Source of the DNA: Thiothrix lacustris DSM 21227
Lineage (GTDB): Bacteria; Pseudomonadota; Gammaproteobacteria; Thiotrichales; Thiotrichaceae
Assembly: GCF_000621325.1 (NCBI RefSeq)
Contig: NZ_KK211258.1
Coordinates: 1-64,000 of the forward strand
Length of the DNA: 64,000 nucleotides
Direction of reading: 5' to 3'
The position numbers and the translations under genes were made by a program. This document shows, one piece after another, positions 47,334-59,981 of the stretch; within the stretch, counting starts at the first letter, position 1; every line of letters starts with the position of its first letter. The notes beneath the pieces are model-generated. The model saw nothing but the letters and a program-made list of their open reading frames with translations, had not been told where the DNA came from and searched no databases.

Positions 47334-47560
47334 GAAATTATTTTCCTGTAGGATAAGAATCTTAGTCATTCTCTATACTTAAGGACAACATATAGGTGAT
47401 TTTGTTGTGGCGGGATATGCCAAAAGGGATATATAATACACCACTGTTTCCTAATGGGTTAGGGTCGTCCCTAGTGGTTGACCGTATATTAGTATCTATT
47501 TATACTCCATCGGGATTTCAGAGAGAGGAGGTTACATTTAAGCCTTCTCCAGAGGAGCAG

Positions 47561-47911
47561 ATGCGAAGCATACTTATTATTCAATTCATCTTGATGTTGG
47601 CTGGTGTAGCAGTGTCGTTATGGCATCAAGGTGAAGCAGCATTGTTGCCTGCCTTCTACGGCGGAGCTATTGCGCTCGCAAACACTTTGTTGCTGTCTCG
47701 CCGTGTAGTGCAAGCCGGAGAGATAGCAAAAACTAGTCCACAGCAAAGTGTCAATGCTTTGTATTTTGGTGTGGTACAACGATTTGTATTTGTGTTGGTT
47801 GCGTTAGGATTCGGTTTGGGCTATTTGAAGCTATCTCCCGTTCCATTATTGGGTACGTTTATGGTCTCGCAACTGGCCTACATGCTGATGGGAACCCGCC
47901 AAGTTGGGTGA
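47561..47911 (+). CDS. atpI: ATP synthase protein I
   Basis: 116 residues from the ATG at 47561, which follows GAGGAG by a few bases; the open frame extends upstream to 47396 without resembling the family. Four membrane segments, including FYGGAIALANTLLLSRR. AtpI assists assembly of the c-ring. It is the first gene of the ATP synthase operon. Upstream, a TATAAT (47432-47437) may be the -10 box of the operon promoter. Confidence 0.85.
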   Translation: MRSILIIQFILMLAGVAVSLWHQGEAALLPAFYGGAIALANTLLLSRRVVQAGEIAKTSPQQSVNALYFGVVQRFVFVLVALGFGLGYLKLSPVPLLGTFMVSQLAYMLMGTRQVG

Positions 47912-47949
47912 TGTCAGCAAAACAGTTTTTAACTTTGTGTACGGAGTGA

Positions 47950-48807
<858 letters not shown>

Positions 48808-48814
48808 TAGATGC

Positions 48815-48837
48815 AGGGGCGACCGATGGTCGCCCTA
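48815..48837. repeat. Palindrome between atpB and atpE
   Basis: AGGGGCGACC-GAT-GGTCGCCCT, inverted arms of 9-10 bp. It lies in the atpB-atpE gap, where it would form a hairpin in the operon mRNA. AtpE is needed at about ten copies per complex, so a stability or processing element here would make sense, but this is inference. The outer arms AGGGGCG resemble the element seen in tmcA and after rho. Confidence 0.8.
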
Positions 48838-48893
48838 TGAAATGATGTTTTAGTTTTATTTTTTGATTTTTAACTTTTCTTGGAGACTTCACA

Positions 48894-49181
48894 ATGGATG
48901 CAAATGCAATTGCAATGATCTATTCCTACACGGCTGTAGGCGTTGGTATTATCTTGGCGGCTGCTGGTCTGGGTTCCGCACTGGGCTGGGGTATGATCTG
49001 TTCCAAATTTATCGAAGGCATTGCTCGCCAACCTGAAATGCGTGCGCAATTGACTGGTCAGATGCTGTTCACCGGCGGTCTGATGGAAGCATTCCCAATG
49101 ATCGTTCTGGGTATCTCTATGTGGTTCATCTTTGCCAACCCGTTCATCGGCGCTGCCAAAGCTGCAATGGGTGCTGGTTAA
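48894..49181 (+). CDS. atpE: ATP synthase subunit c
   Basis: 95 residues, two membrane helices. First helix with GVGIILAAAGLGSALGWGM, polar loop KFIEGIARQPEMR, and second helix with the proton-binding acid, a Glu here (GGLMEAFPMIVLGI) where E. coli has Asp. The loop RQP contacts gamma/epsilon. Forms the rotating c-ring. Confidence 0.97.
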   Translation: MDANAIAMIYSYTAVGVGIILAAAGLGSALGWGMICSKFIEGIARQPEMRAQLTGQMLFTGGLMEAFPMIVLGISMWFIFANPFIGAAKAAMGAG

Positions 49182-49224
49182 TTCCCCGATTGTTAAACGT
49201 TGTTACTAACATTCGGAGGTTAAC

Positions 49225-49695
49225 ATGAACGTAACTGCAACCCTGATTGGTCAGATGATCGTTTTTTCGATCCTTGTCTGGTTCGTCAAGAGCGTATTGT
49301 GGGAGCCGATGCTGAAAGTGCTGGAAGACCGTAAAGGGCGTATTGCCGATGGTCTTGCCGCTGCCGAAAAAGGCAAGCACGAAGAGGAATTAGCTCGCAA
49401 ACACGCCTTAGATGAGCTGAAAAAAGCTAAAGCCGAAGCTGCCGAAATCGTCGCACAAGGCCAAAAGCGTGCAGCGGAAATCGTTGACGAAGCCAAGAAT
49501 GCTGCTATCGAAGAAGCGGGTCGCGTGAAAGTCGCAGCCCAAGCGGACATCGAACAAGAAGTTTCCCGAGCACGTGAAACGCTGCGTACTCAAGTTTCTG
49601 CTTTGGCAGTAGCGGGTGCGGAGAAAATTCTTGGTAAGGAAATTGATGCCAAAGCTCACGCTAAAGCATTGGATGAACTGGCTGCGCAAATTTAA
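49225..49695 (+). CDS. atpF: ATP synthase subunit b
   Basis: 156 residues: one N-terminal membrane helix (about 5-25) followed by a long charged coiled coil rich in Ala, Lys and Glu (KAKAEAAEIVAQGQKRAAEIV). It is the peripheral stalk of the stator. AGGAGGT-like Shine-Dalgarno (GGAGGT) precedes the ATG. Confidence 0.97.
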   Translation: MNVTATLIGQMIVFSILVWFVKSVLWEPMLKVLEDRKGRIADGLAAAEKGKHEEELARKHALDELKKAKAEAAEIVAQGQKRAAEIVDEAKNAAIEEAGRVKVAAQADIEQEVSRARETLRTQVSALAVAGAEKILGKEIDAKAHAKALDELAAQI

Positions 49696-49706
49696 GGTGG
49701 TGAACC

Positions 49707-50243
49707 ATGTCTGATTTGACAACCGCTGCCCGTCCTTATGCCCGAGCGGTGTTTGAGATGGCGCAGGAAGCCGGGAAGCTGACCGAATGGTCTGCTCAAC
49801 TGGCAGCCATGTCTGCGGTCGTCGCGGCTGAAGGTTCATCTGCCTTGTTGGCTCATCCTCGTATGACCAAAGAGCAGAAAGCGGACATATTCGGCGAGAT
49901 TGCAGGTGATGCACTCGACGATCAAGGCCGCAATCTGCTCAAGGCACTGGCAGAAAATGACCGTTTTACTTTGCTACCTGACATCGCAACCATCTTCGAG
50001 CAAATGAAGGCGGAAGCAGAGGGCGCAATTGAAGCGGAAATTATTTCTGCACAGGAAATGAGCGATGACCAGCAGCAGACCATTGCTGCGGCACTCCAAA
50101 AACGCTTGGGACGTGAGATTAAGCTCGTCACTAAAGTTGACCCAACCCTGATGGGTGGCGCGGTAATTCGCGCGGGTGACTTGGTGATTGACGGCTCAAT
50201 CCAAAGCAGGCTGAAAGATATGAAGGCGGCGTTGGCGCGTTAA
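49707..50243 (+). CDS. atpH: ATP synthase subunit delta
   Basis: 178 residues, beginning with the typical TTAARPYARAVFEMAQEAGKL and ending with VTKVDPTLMGGAVIRAGDLVIDGSIQSRL. It connects the b stalk with the top of F1. The gene lies 11 bp after atpF. Confidence 0.97.
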   Translation: MSDLTTAARPYARAVFEMAQEAGKLTEWSAQLAAMSAVVAAEGSSALLAHPRMTKEQKADIFGEIAGDALDDQGRNLLKALAENDRFTLLPDIATIFEQMKAEAEGAIEAEIISAQEMSDDQQQTIAAALQKRLGREIKLVTKVDPTLMGGAVIRAGDLVIDGSIQSRLKDMKAALAR

Positions 50244-50271
50244 GCCCAGCCGATATATTGAGGAATAGCAT

Positions 50272-51813
50272 ATGCAACTTAACCCAACTGAAATCAGTGA
50301 CCTGATCAAAAAGCGCATTAGCAGCTTTGAGTCCGGTGCTGAAGCTCGCACTGAGGGTACGGTTGTCTCCGTTACGGATGGTATCGTCCGCCTTCACGGG
50401 CTTGGCGATGTAATGTCTGGCGAGATGATCGAATTCTCCAACGGCTCTTACGGTCTGGCTTTGAACCTAGAACGTGATTCCGTCGGTGCAGTTGTCCTTG
50501 GTGATTACAAAGGTATCACTGAAGGCGACACCGTAAAATGTACTGGTCGTATTCTGGAAGTGCCACACGGTCGTGGTTTGCTGGGTCGCGTCGTTGACGC
50601 ACTGGGCAACCCAATTGACGGTAAAGGCCCGGTAGAAAACGACGGTTTCGCCCCGATTGAGCGCATGGCGCCGGGCGTTATTGAACGTAAATCGGTTGAC
50701 CAACCGCTGCAAACTGGTGTGAAAGCATTGGATGCGATGGTACCCATCGGTCGTGGTCAGCGCGAATTGATCATCGGTGACCGCCAAACCGGTAAAACTG
50801 CGGTAGCAGTCGATGCGATCATCAACCAAAAAGGCAAAAACGTGAAATGCGTTTATGTCGCCATTGGTCAGAAAGCATCTTCCGTTGCCAACGTAGTACG
50901 CAAACTCGAAGAGTACGGCGCACTGGAATACACCGTTATCGTAGCTGCAACCGCTGCTGATCCGGCTTCCATGCAATACCTCGCGCCTTACGCGGGTTGC
51001 ACCATGGGTGAATACTTCCGTGACCGTGGCGAAGACGCTTTGATCGTATATGACGATTTGACCAAGCAAGCTTGGGCTTACCGTCAAGTTTCCCTGTTGC
51101 TGCGCCGCCCACCGGGTCGTGAAGCGTATCCAGGGGACGTTTTCTACCTGCACTCCCGTTTGCTGGAACGCGCTTCCCGCGTTAATAAAGAATACGTTGA
51201 AGAATTCACTAAAGGTGAAGTGAAAGGCCAAACCGGTTCATTGACCGCACTGCCTATCATCGAAACCCAAGGTGGTGACGTTTCTGCATTCGTACCAACC
51301 AACGTTATCTCGATCACTGACGGTCAGATCTTCTTGGAAAGTGACCTGTTTAACGCGGGCATCCGTCCTGCGATCAACGCAGGTCTGTCAGTATCCCGCG
51401 TAGGTGGTGCTGCACAAACCAAGATCATCAAGAAACTCGGTGGCGGTGTACGTTTGGCACTGGCGCAGTACCGTGAATTGGCAGCGTTCTCTCAGTTCGC
51501 ATCCGACCTCGACGAAGGCACTCGTAAGTCTTTGGCGCGTGGTCAACGTGTCACTGAACTGATGAAACAGCCACAGTTCTCCCCGCTGTCCGTAGCAGAA
51601 ATGGCTTTCTCCTTGTTTGCTGCCAACGAGGGTTTCCTCGATGACGTGGATGCAAAGAAAATCGTGGATTTTGAAGCAGCGATGCTGAGCTACCTGCGTT
51701 CTTCTGAGAAGGCACTGTTGGATAAGATCAACGAAAAAGGTGATTTCAACGGCGAGATTGAAAGTGCAATGAAAAAAGCACTGGAAACTTTCAAGTCGAA
51801 AAACACTTGGTAA
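50272..51813 (+). CDS. atpA: ATP synthase subunit alpha
   Basis: 513-residue non-catalytic nucleotide-binding subunit of F1. Walker [12 protein letters not shown], the family signature region [17 protein letters not shown], and N-terminal domain with [13 protein letters not shown]. Same length as E. coli AtpA. Confidence 0.98.
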   Translation: MQLNPTEISDLIKKRISSFESGAEARTEGTVVSVTDGIVRLHGLGDVMSGEMIEFSNGSYGLALNLERDSVGAVVLGDYKGITEGDTVKCTGRILEVPHGRGLLGRVVDALGNPIDGKGPVENDGFAPIERMAPGVIERKSVDQPLQTGVKALDAMVPIGRGQRELIIGDRQTGKTAVAVDAIINQKGKNVKCVYVAIGQKASSVANVVRKLEEYGALEYTVIVAATAADPASMQYLAPYAGCTMGEYFRDRGEDALIVYDDLTKQAWAYRQVSLLLRRPPGREAYPGDVFYLHSRLLERASRVNKEYVEEFTKGEVKGQTGSLTALPIIETQGGDVSAFVPTNVISITDGQIFLESDLFNAGIRPAINAGLSVSRVGGAAQTKIIKKLGGGVRLALAQYRELAAFSQFASDLDEGTRKSLARGQRVTELMKQPQFSPLSVAEMAFSLFAANEGFLDDVDAKKIVDFEAAMLSYLRSSEKALLDKINEKGDFNGEIESAMKKALETFKSKNTW

Positions 51814-51828
51814 TGGGAGGTTATTCCT

Positions 51829-52686
51829 ATGGCAGGTGGTAAAGAAATACTAAGCCAGATCAAGAGCATTAGTAATACCAAGAAGATCACCAAAGCAATG
51901 GAAATGGTTGCTGCATCCAAAATGCGCCGTGCGCAAGATCGGATGAAAGCTAGTCGTCCCTATGCTGACAAAATGCGTCAAGTGATTGGTCACTTGGCAG
52001 CAGGTCATCTTGAGTACAATCATCCTTATACCCAAGAACGTGAAACGGTGAAACGGGTTGGCTACATCATCATGTCCTCTGACCGGGGCTTGTGTGGTGG
52101 TTTGAACGTCAACTTGTTCAAGCAAGCGTTACGTAGCATTGCGGACTGGAAGAAAGAAGGTGTCGAAGTCGACATCTGCGTCTTCGGTGCCAAAGCAGCG
52201 GCAGCGTTTCGTCGTTACGGGATTGTTGCCCAGAAAACCCACATGGGCGATGCTCCAAAAGTGGCGGACATGATTGGCACCATCAAGGTGATGCTGGATG
52301 CTTACGAGGAAGGCCGAATTGATCGCCTTTTCCTGGTCGAGAATGAATTCGTCAACAGCATGACGCAAAAACCGCAGGTGACACAGCTCATCCCGGTCGT
52401 TGCTTCATCGGTGGATTCAATCAAGCACCATTGGGACTATCTCTACGAACCTGAATCGAAAGAAGTCATTGATGCGTTGATGCAGCGTTACATTGAATCA
52501 CTCATTTACCAAGGCGCGGTTGAAAACGTGGCTTGCGAGATGGCAGCACGGATGGTCGCAATGAAGAGCGCCTCCGACAATGCCGGAACCATGATTGATG
52601 ATTTGAAACTCATCTACAACAAGGCGCGTCAGGCGGCAATCACTCAGGAAATTTCCGAGATTGTTGCGGGTGCTTCAGCGGTCTAA
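51829..52686 (+). CDS. atpG: ATP synthase subunit gamma
   Basis: 285-residue central rotor shaft. N-terminal helix [25 protein letters not shown] and [12 protein letters not shown]-terminal helix [30 protein letters not shown] good Shine-Dalgarno GGGAGG precedes the ATG, 15 bp after atpA. Confidence 0.98.
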   Translation: MAGGKEILSQIKSISNTKKITKAMEMVAASKMRRAQDRMKASRPYADKMRQVIGHLAAGHLEYNHPYTQERETVKRVGYIIMSSDRGLCGGLNVNLFKQALRSIADWKKEGVEVDICVFGAKAAAAFRRYGIVAQKTHMGDAPKVADMIGTIKVMLDAYEEGRIDRLFLVENEFVNSMTQKPQVTQLIPVVASSVDSIKHHWDYLYEPESKEVIDALMQRYIESLIYQGAVENVACEMAARMVAMKSASDNAGTMIDDLKLIYNKARQAAITQEISEIVAGASAV

Positions 52687-52722
52687 GGCTGTTACGGATT
52701 TTAAATTTTAGTGAGGTACTGA

Positions 52723-54102
<1,380 letters not shown>

Positions 54103-54114
54103 TAGGAGGGCATC

Positions 54115-54540
54115 ATGGCGATGACATTTCATTTGGATGTGGTGACAGCAGAACAGTCCCTGTTCTCTGGCACGGTCGAAGAAGTGATTGCACCGGGTGC
54201 AATGGGTGACTTGGGCATTATGCCGCGTCACTCGCAGTTAATTTCCAAGCTGCGTGCAGGCGAATTACAGTACAAAACCGAAGACGGGATGGCATCGCTG
54301 TTCGTCTCTGGTGGCGTACTGGAAGTTCAGCCACACGTCGTGACAGTATTGGCTGACACCGGTATGCGTGCGGAAGACCTCGACGAGGCCGCCGCCCGCG
54401 AAGCAATGAAGCAAGCCCAAGACGCGCTGCAAGGCAAAGACCCGGAAGACCTCGATTATGAGGCGATCCAGTCCGAGCTAGAAGCGGCCAAGGCGCAGAT
54501 CGAAATGCTGCACCGGATTGGTAAAGCTCGCGGTCACTGA
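54115..54540 (+). CDS. atpC: ATP synthase subunit epsilon
   Basis: 141 residues: N-terminal beta sandwich (FHLDVVTAEQSLFSGTVEEVIAPGAMGDLGIMPRHSQLIS) and C-terminal helices that can inhibit ATP hydrolysis (ARAEAMKQAQDAL-like AREAMKQAQDALQG). Last gene of the operon, followed by a strong terminator. Confidence 0.97.
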   Translation: MAMTFHLDVVTAEQSLFSGTVEEVIAPGAMGDLGIMPRHSQLISKLRAGELQYKTEDGMASLFVSGGVLEVQPHVVTVLADTGMRAEDLDEAAAREAMKQAQDALQGKDPEDLDYEAIQSELEAAKAQIEMLHRIGKARGH

Positions 54541-54567
54541 GTTTCGACAAGTCCGCAAAAAACAGAA

Positions 54568-54589
54568 AGGCTCCTTCGGGAGCCTTTTT
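54568..54589 (+). terminator. Terminator of the atp operon
   Basis: AGGCTCC / GGAGCCT stem closed by a UUCG tetraloop, followed by five T. It lies 27 bp after the atpC stop, between this operon and the convergent pilR. Confidence 0.95.
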
Positions 54590-54610
54590 GCTGTTCCTTG
54601 TTGGTGGGGA

Positions 54611-56044
54611 TTACCCCTCATCCAACCCGTACTTCTGAATCCGGTAGCGCAATTGCCGGAATGACATCCCCAGCACTTCCGCCGCCTTGGTGCGGTTCCA
54701 GCGGGTCTGATCCAACGCCCGCAGAATCAAATCGCGTTCCGCCTCCTCATCTACCGGATTCCACGCAGGCAAGGTTTCCACCTCTATTTTCCCCTTTTTG
54801 TATTCAAGCCCCTCGTCGTTCCCTGAGCGTAGTCGAAGGGAGGGGGTGGGGTGAGGCGTAGCCACGGCATCGACTGTTGCTATTGGCAACTGCAAATCAT
54901 CCGGTTGAATTGTATTGTTGTCACACAGCGTACTCGCCCGCTCCAGTACATTTTCCAATTCCCGTACATTGCCAGGAAAGGTGTAACTGGCGAGTTCATC
55001 GCGTGCGGCTTGTGACAGCCGGATCGGCGGCATTTGCCAGCGTTCTGCAATCTTTTTCAGGAAAAAATCTGCCAATAGCAGGATGTCTTCCTGACGTTCG
55101 CGTAATGGTGGCACTTTCAGCTTGATGACGTTCAGACGGTAATACAAATCCTGACGGAAATGGCCTGCTGCCACTTCATGTTCCAGACTTTTGTGAGTGG
55201 CGCTGAGGATGCGCACATCCACGGCAGTTTCCTCCAGACCACCAACGGGTTTGACTGCGCCTTCCTGAATCGCCCGGAGGAGTTTGACCTGCATGGTCAG
55301 TGGTAAATCGGCGACCTCATCCAGAAACAAGGTGCCTTTGTGAGCGGCCTGAAACAAGCCTTGTTTATCGGCGACTGCGCCGGTAAAGCTGCCTTTTTTG
55401 TGCCCGAAAAATTCGCTTTCCATCAGGTTTTCGGGAATAGCACCGCAGTTAACTGGCACAAACGGGGCTTTGACTCGAGAGCCTTGCTGGTGGATCTGGT
55501 GCGCGACCAATTCCTTACCGCTGCCGGATTCGCCGTGAATGTACACCGGTGCTTGGCTGCGTGCCAGTTTATGGATGGTGCCTTTGAGTTGCTGCATGGC
55601 GGGGGAATTCCCCAGAATACTGCTACCGTGAGTGGCGCTGTTGTCATCATCAGGCACGGTTTGGTGCGCCTTGCCAGCGGACAGTTTCAGGGCAGTCTGG
55701 ATCAGTTCGCGCAGTTTAGGTAAGTCCACGGGCTTGGATACAAAGTCGTAAGCCCCGGCTTTGAGCGCTTCCACAGCGGTATCCATACTGCCAAACGCCG
55801 TAATCACGGCGACTGGAATGTGTGGGTGGTGTTTTTGTAGGTAACGCACAATGTCGATACCATTGCCATCGGGCAGTTTCATGTCAGTCAGGCACAGATT
55901 GGGCTGGTATTGCTCAATTTTGTCGAGCGCGGTTTGTACGTCGCCCGCCGTGACGGTATCCAGCCCCATGCGCAACAGGGTGATTTCCAGCAATTCGCGG
56001 ATATCAGGTTCATCGTCGATGATCAGTACGGTTTGTTCAGTCAT
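54611..56044 (-). CDS. pilR: PilR-like sigma-54-dependent response regulator
   Basis: 477 residues. Receiver (about 1-125; IIDDEPDI, Asp in LCLTDMKLPDGNG, Lys in FVSKPVDL), AAA+ domain (about 150-385; GESGSGKE Walker A, the sigma-54 motif GSFTGA, LFLDEVADLP, and RQDLYYRLNV), and a C-terminal Fis-type helix-turn-helix (NRTKAAEVLGMSFRQLRYRI). Between AAA+ and HTH lies a 16-residue segment, PTPSLRLRSGNDEG, encoded by a repeat. With PilS it is expected to activate pilA transcription for type IV pili; no pil structural genes are in the window. Confidence 0.94.
   Translation of the reverse strand: MTEQTVLIIDDEPDIRELLEITLLRMGLDTVTAGDVQTALDKIEQYQPNLCLTDMKLPDGNGIDIVRYLQKHHPHIPVAVITAFGSMDTAVEALKAGAYDFVSKPVDLPKLRELIQTALKLSAGKAHQTVPDDDNSATHGSSILGNSPAMQQLKGTIHKLARSQAPVYIHGESGSGKELVAHQIHQQGSRVKAPFVPVNCGAIPENLMESEFFGHKKGSFTGAVADKQGLFQAAHKGTLFLDEVADLPLTMQVKLLRAIQEGAVKPVGGLEETAVDVRILSATHKSLEHEVAAGHFRQDLYYRLNVIKLKVPPLRERQEDILLLADFFLKKIAERWQMPPIRLSQAARDELASYTFPGNVRELENVLERASTLCDNNTIQPDDLQLPIATVDAVATPHPTPSLRLRSGNDEGLEYKKGKIEVETLPAWNPVDEEAERDLILRALDQTRWNRTKAAEVLGMSFRQLRYRIQKYGLDEG
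54811..54842 (-). repeat. Repeat in pilR read as PSLRLRSGNDEG
   Basis: CCCTGAGCGTAGTCGAAGGG with flanking CGTCGTTC is a short imperfect palindrome; the reverse strand contains CCTTCGACTACGCTCAGG, a sequence I know as a frequent intergenic repeat in many bacteria (from memory). Here it encodes residues about 401-412, in the flexible linker of a regulator. The frame stays open through it. Confidence 0.8.
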
Positions 56045-56077
56045 GATAATTATTATCTTATTGTTTTATCTGTTGTT

Positions 56078-57706
56078 TTAGCGGTGGTGAGCAAACACCA
56101 GCCGGAAGCAGCTACCACCTGTCGCCAAGGCCACGTAATCGAGAGTCGCCCCATTAGTAAGGCATAATTCGCGCGACATGAACAGCCCCAGCCCTGTTCC
56201 CTGGGTGCTGGTGGTGAAAAACGGTTCAAACAGGCGTTGGCGCTGGGCTTCGGTCATGCCGCGCCCATTGTCGATGATATTGAGCATGATGTCGCGGGTA
56301 TGGGTTGGGTTGCCCCCGTGAATGTCAAGTTGCAGTTTGCTGGGGTCTTCGTGGGCGTACTTGTAGGCGTTGCGGCACAGGTTCCAGATGATCTGGTGCA
56401 AGTGGGCGGGGTCGAACTCGATCACGGTGTCGGCAGGTTCGATAAACAGGTTAACTTGCTCTTCCCGCAATTGGTTTTGTTGGATGAAGTCTTTGCGGAA
56501 TTCGTGCAGCCATAGTTTGAGTGCAAGGCGTTCACGGTTGGGTGTTTTTTTGCGTGATAAGTTAAGAACGCTTTCGATGGTCAGGTTCATGCGCCGCGCA
56601 TTGGACTGGATGATTTGCAGTAAGCGGGTGTCAGCTTTGTCCAGATTCTGGGATTCGCTCATGAGTTGCGCGGCGTGGCTGATCGCACCGAGTGGGTTGC
56701 GGATTTCGTGGGCAATGCTCGCCGTTAACTGTCCGAGAGAAGCGAGTTTGGCGCTTTGCAGCTTTTCACGCTGTTCGGTGGTGTCTTCCAAGTTGATCAT
56801 GGTGGCACGGCGTGATTGGTTGCCGAGTTGCGAGAAACGCGCCCGCATTTCGGTGGTGTTCTGGTGGCGCACGTCGAAACTAGCAATGCGTGGGCAAATG
56901 GTGTGTAACCAGTGTTGCAGGTGGTGGTCGAGTTCCGGGGCAAATTGTTGCAGTGGTTTGCTGCGCCAGTTGCCGGGTTGGCCGAGCATGTCCCACGCGG
57001 ATTCATTCATGTGGCGAATAGCACCAGAACCTTCCACCACCACAATGCCGGATTCGAGCTTATCGAGGATCGACTGGTTAAGTTGTGAGAGGTTGGCAAG
57101 GTCGACCCCACGCCGTTGGGCGAGGGTGGCGACTGCACTGGCTTTGCGTATCCAGCGGTTGCTAGCGGTGCTGATCAGCAGGATGAACAGGGCAATTAGG
57201 CCGCTGTGCATGACGCTGCCTTGATCGCCTACGTGTTGGGATTGCAGCCAAACTTGCATGGCAACCAGTAACATACCCGTAATCGTTGCTAACATGAGGG
57301 AGATATGCCCGGGATTGCCCAAGTTAGGTATGAGCACGGGGATCAGCAGCAGTATACCGAAACCGGCTTCAATGCCGCTGCTGGAATAGAGTAAGCCTAG
57401 TAGCAGCGCAATATCCAGCAGTACAAACAACACGGTTTGCACGGATAGGTCAGGCCATTGGAAATAAGAGGACAGGTTGCTGACGACAGCAAGTACTAGA
57501 TAAGCCCCTGTTAACCATACAAATAAGGCATGGTCATGACTGCCTAGTTTGACATTGCTGTCTGACATTACGAGCGCTACTAAAAATGCGCCTGCAAGGG
57601 TGAAGCGGTACACATGGTACAGCCGCAGTAAATTCCACGGATCTTCGTGCAGGAAGACCGGGATCAGTTTTTCGTCAGATGTAGCTTGGCGTGTTCCAGA
57701 CTGCAA
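56078..57706 (-). CDS. pilS: PilS-like sensor histidine kinase
   Basis: About 542 residues. Six membrane helices (roughly 35-190), a PAS-like region (about 215-310) and the kinase core: phosphoacceptor His in LTASIAHEIRNPLGAISHAAQL, ATPase motifs IWNLCRNAYKYAH, DNGRGM and GTGLGL. The start is uncertain: a TTG at 57706 has AGGGGGG just upstream, while a GTG at 57760 would overlap the PP0621 gene by 97 nt. It partners with PilR, 33 bp downstream. Confidence 0.9.
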   Translation of the reverse strand: MQSGTRQATSDEKLIPVFLHEDPWNLLRLYHVYRFTLAGAFLVALVMSDSNVKLGSHDHALFVWLTGAYLVLAVVSNLSSYFQWPDLSVQTVLFVLLDIALLLGLLYSSSGIEAGFGILLLIPVLIPNLGNPGHISLMLATITGMLLVAMQVWLQSQHVGDQGSVMHSGLIALFILLISTASNRWIRKASAVATLAQRRGVDLANLSQLNQSILDKLESGIVVVEGSGAIRHMNESAWDMLGQPGNWRSKPLQQFAPELDHHLQHWLHTICPRIASFDVRHQNTTEMRARFSQLGNQSRRATMINLEDTTEQREKLQSAKLASLGQLTASIAHEIRNPLGAISHAAQLMSESQNLDKADTRLLQIIQSNARRMNLTIESVLNLSRKKTPNRERLALKLWLHEFRKDFIQQNQLREEQVNLFIEPADTVIEFDPAHLHQIIWNLCRNAYKYAHEDPSKLQLDIHGGNPTHTRDIMLNIIDNGRGMTEAQRQRLFEPFFTTSTQGTGLGLFMSRELCLTNGATLDYVALATGGSCFRLVFAHHR

Positions 57707-57906
57707 AAGTGTTTCCCCCCCTGGGAAATCGCTTCGTGTTCCGGGACATGCAGGCCGCACTGCAAGCAGCGCACCATGCGGGTGTTATTAGTCATTTGCC
57801 CGGTCGTTTTTTTGTGTTGTTCGCCCAAGCTCTGCTTGCGCTGCCAAGATTTTAACAGAAGAAACCCAACTACCAGCAAAACAAGGATAAAAATAATACG
57901 GGACAT
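57664..57906 (-). CDS. PP0621 family protein
   Basis: 80 residues: an N-terminal membrane helix (about 3-20) and a C-terminal zinc-ribbon-like segment with CLQCGLHVPEHEAI and KHFCSLEHA, giving four Cys/His ligands. The family is named after Pseudomonas putida PP_0621 and lies next to pilS in several gammaproteobacteria. Function unknown; the location suggests a link with type IV pilus regulation or just gene order. The gene end overlaps the possible pilS starts. Confidence 0.85.
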   Translation of the reverse strand: MSRIIFILVLLVVGFLLLKSWQRKQSLGEQHKKTTGQMTNNTRMVRCLQCGLHVPEHEAISQGGKHFCSLEHAKLHLTKN

Positions 57907-57967
57907 GATGTGTTACAGCCTTTTCAGGTATAGTCTTCAGATTGTTACCTTACCGTTTTATGACACT

Positions 57968-59955
<1,988 letters not shown>

Positions 59956-59981
59956 ATAATCTTCCGCGTCGGCTGCAACGC

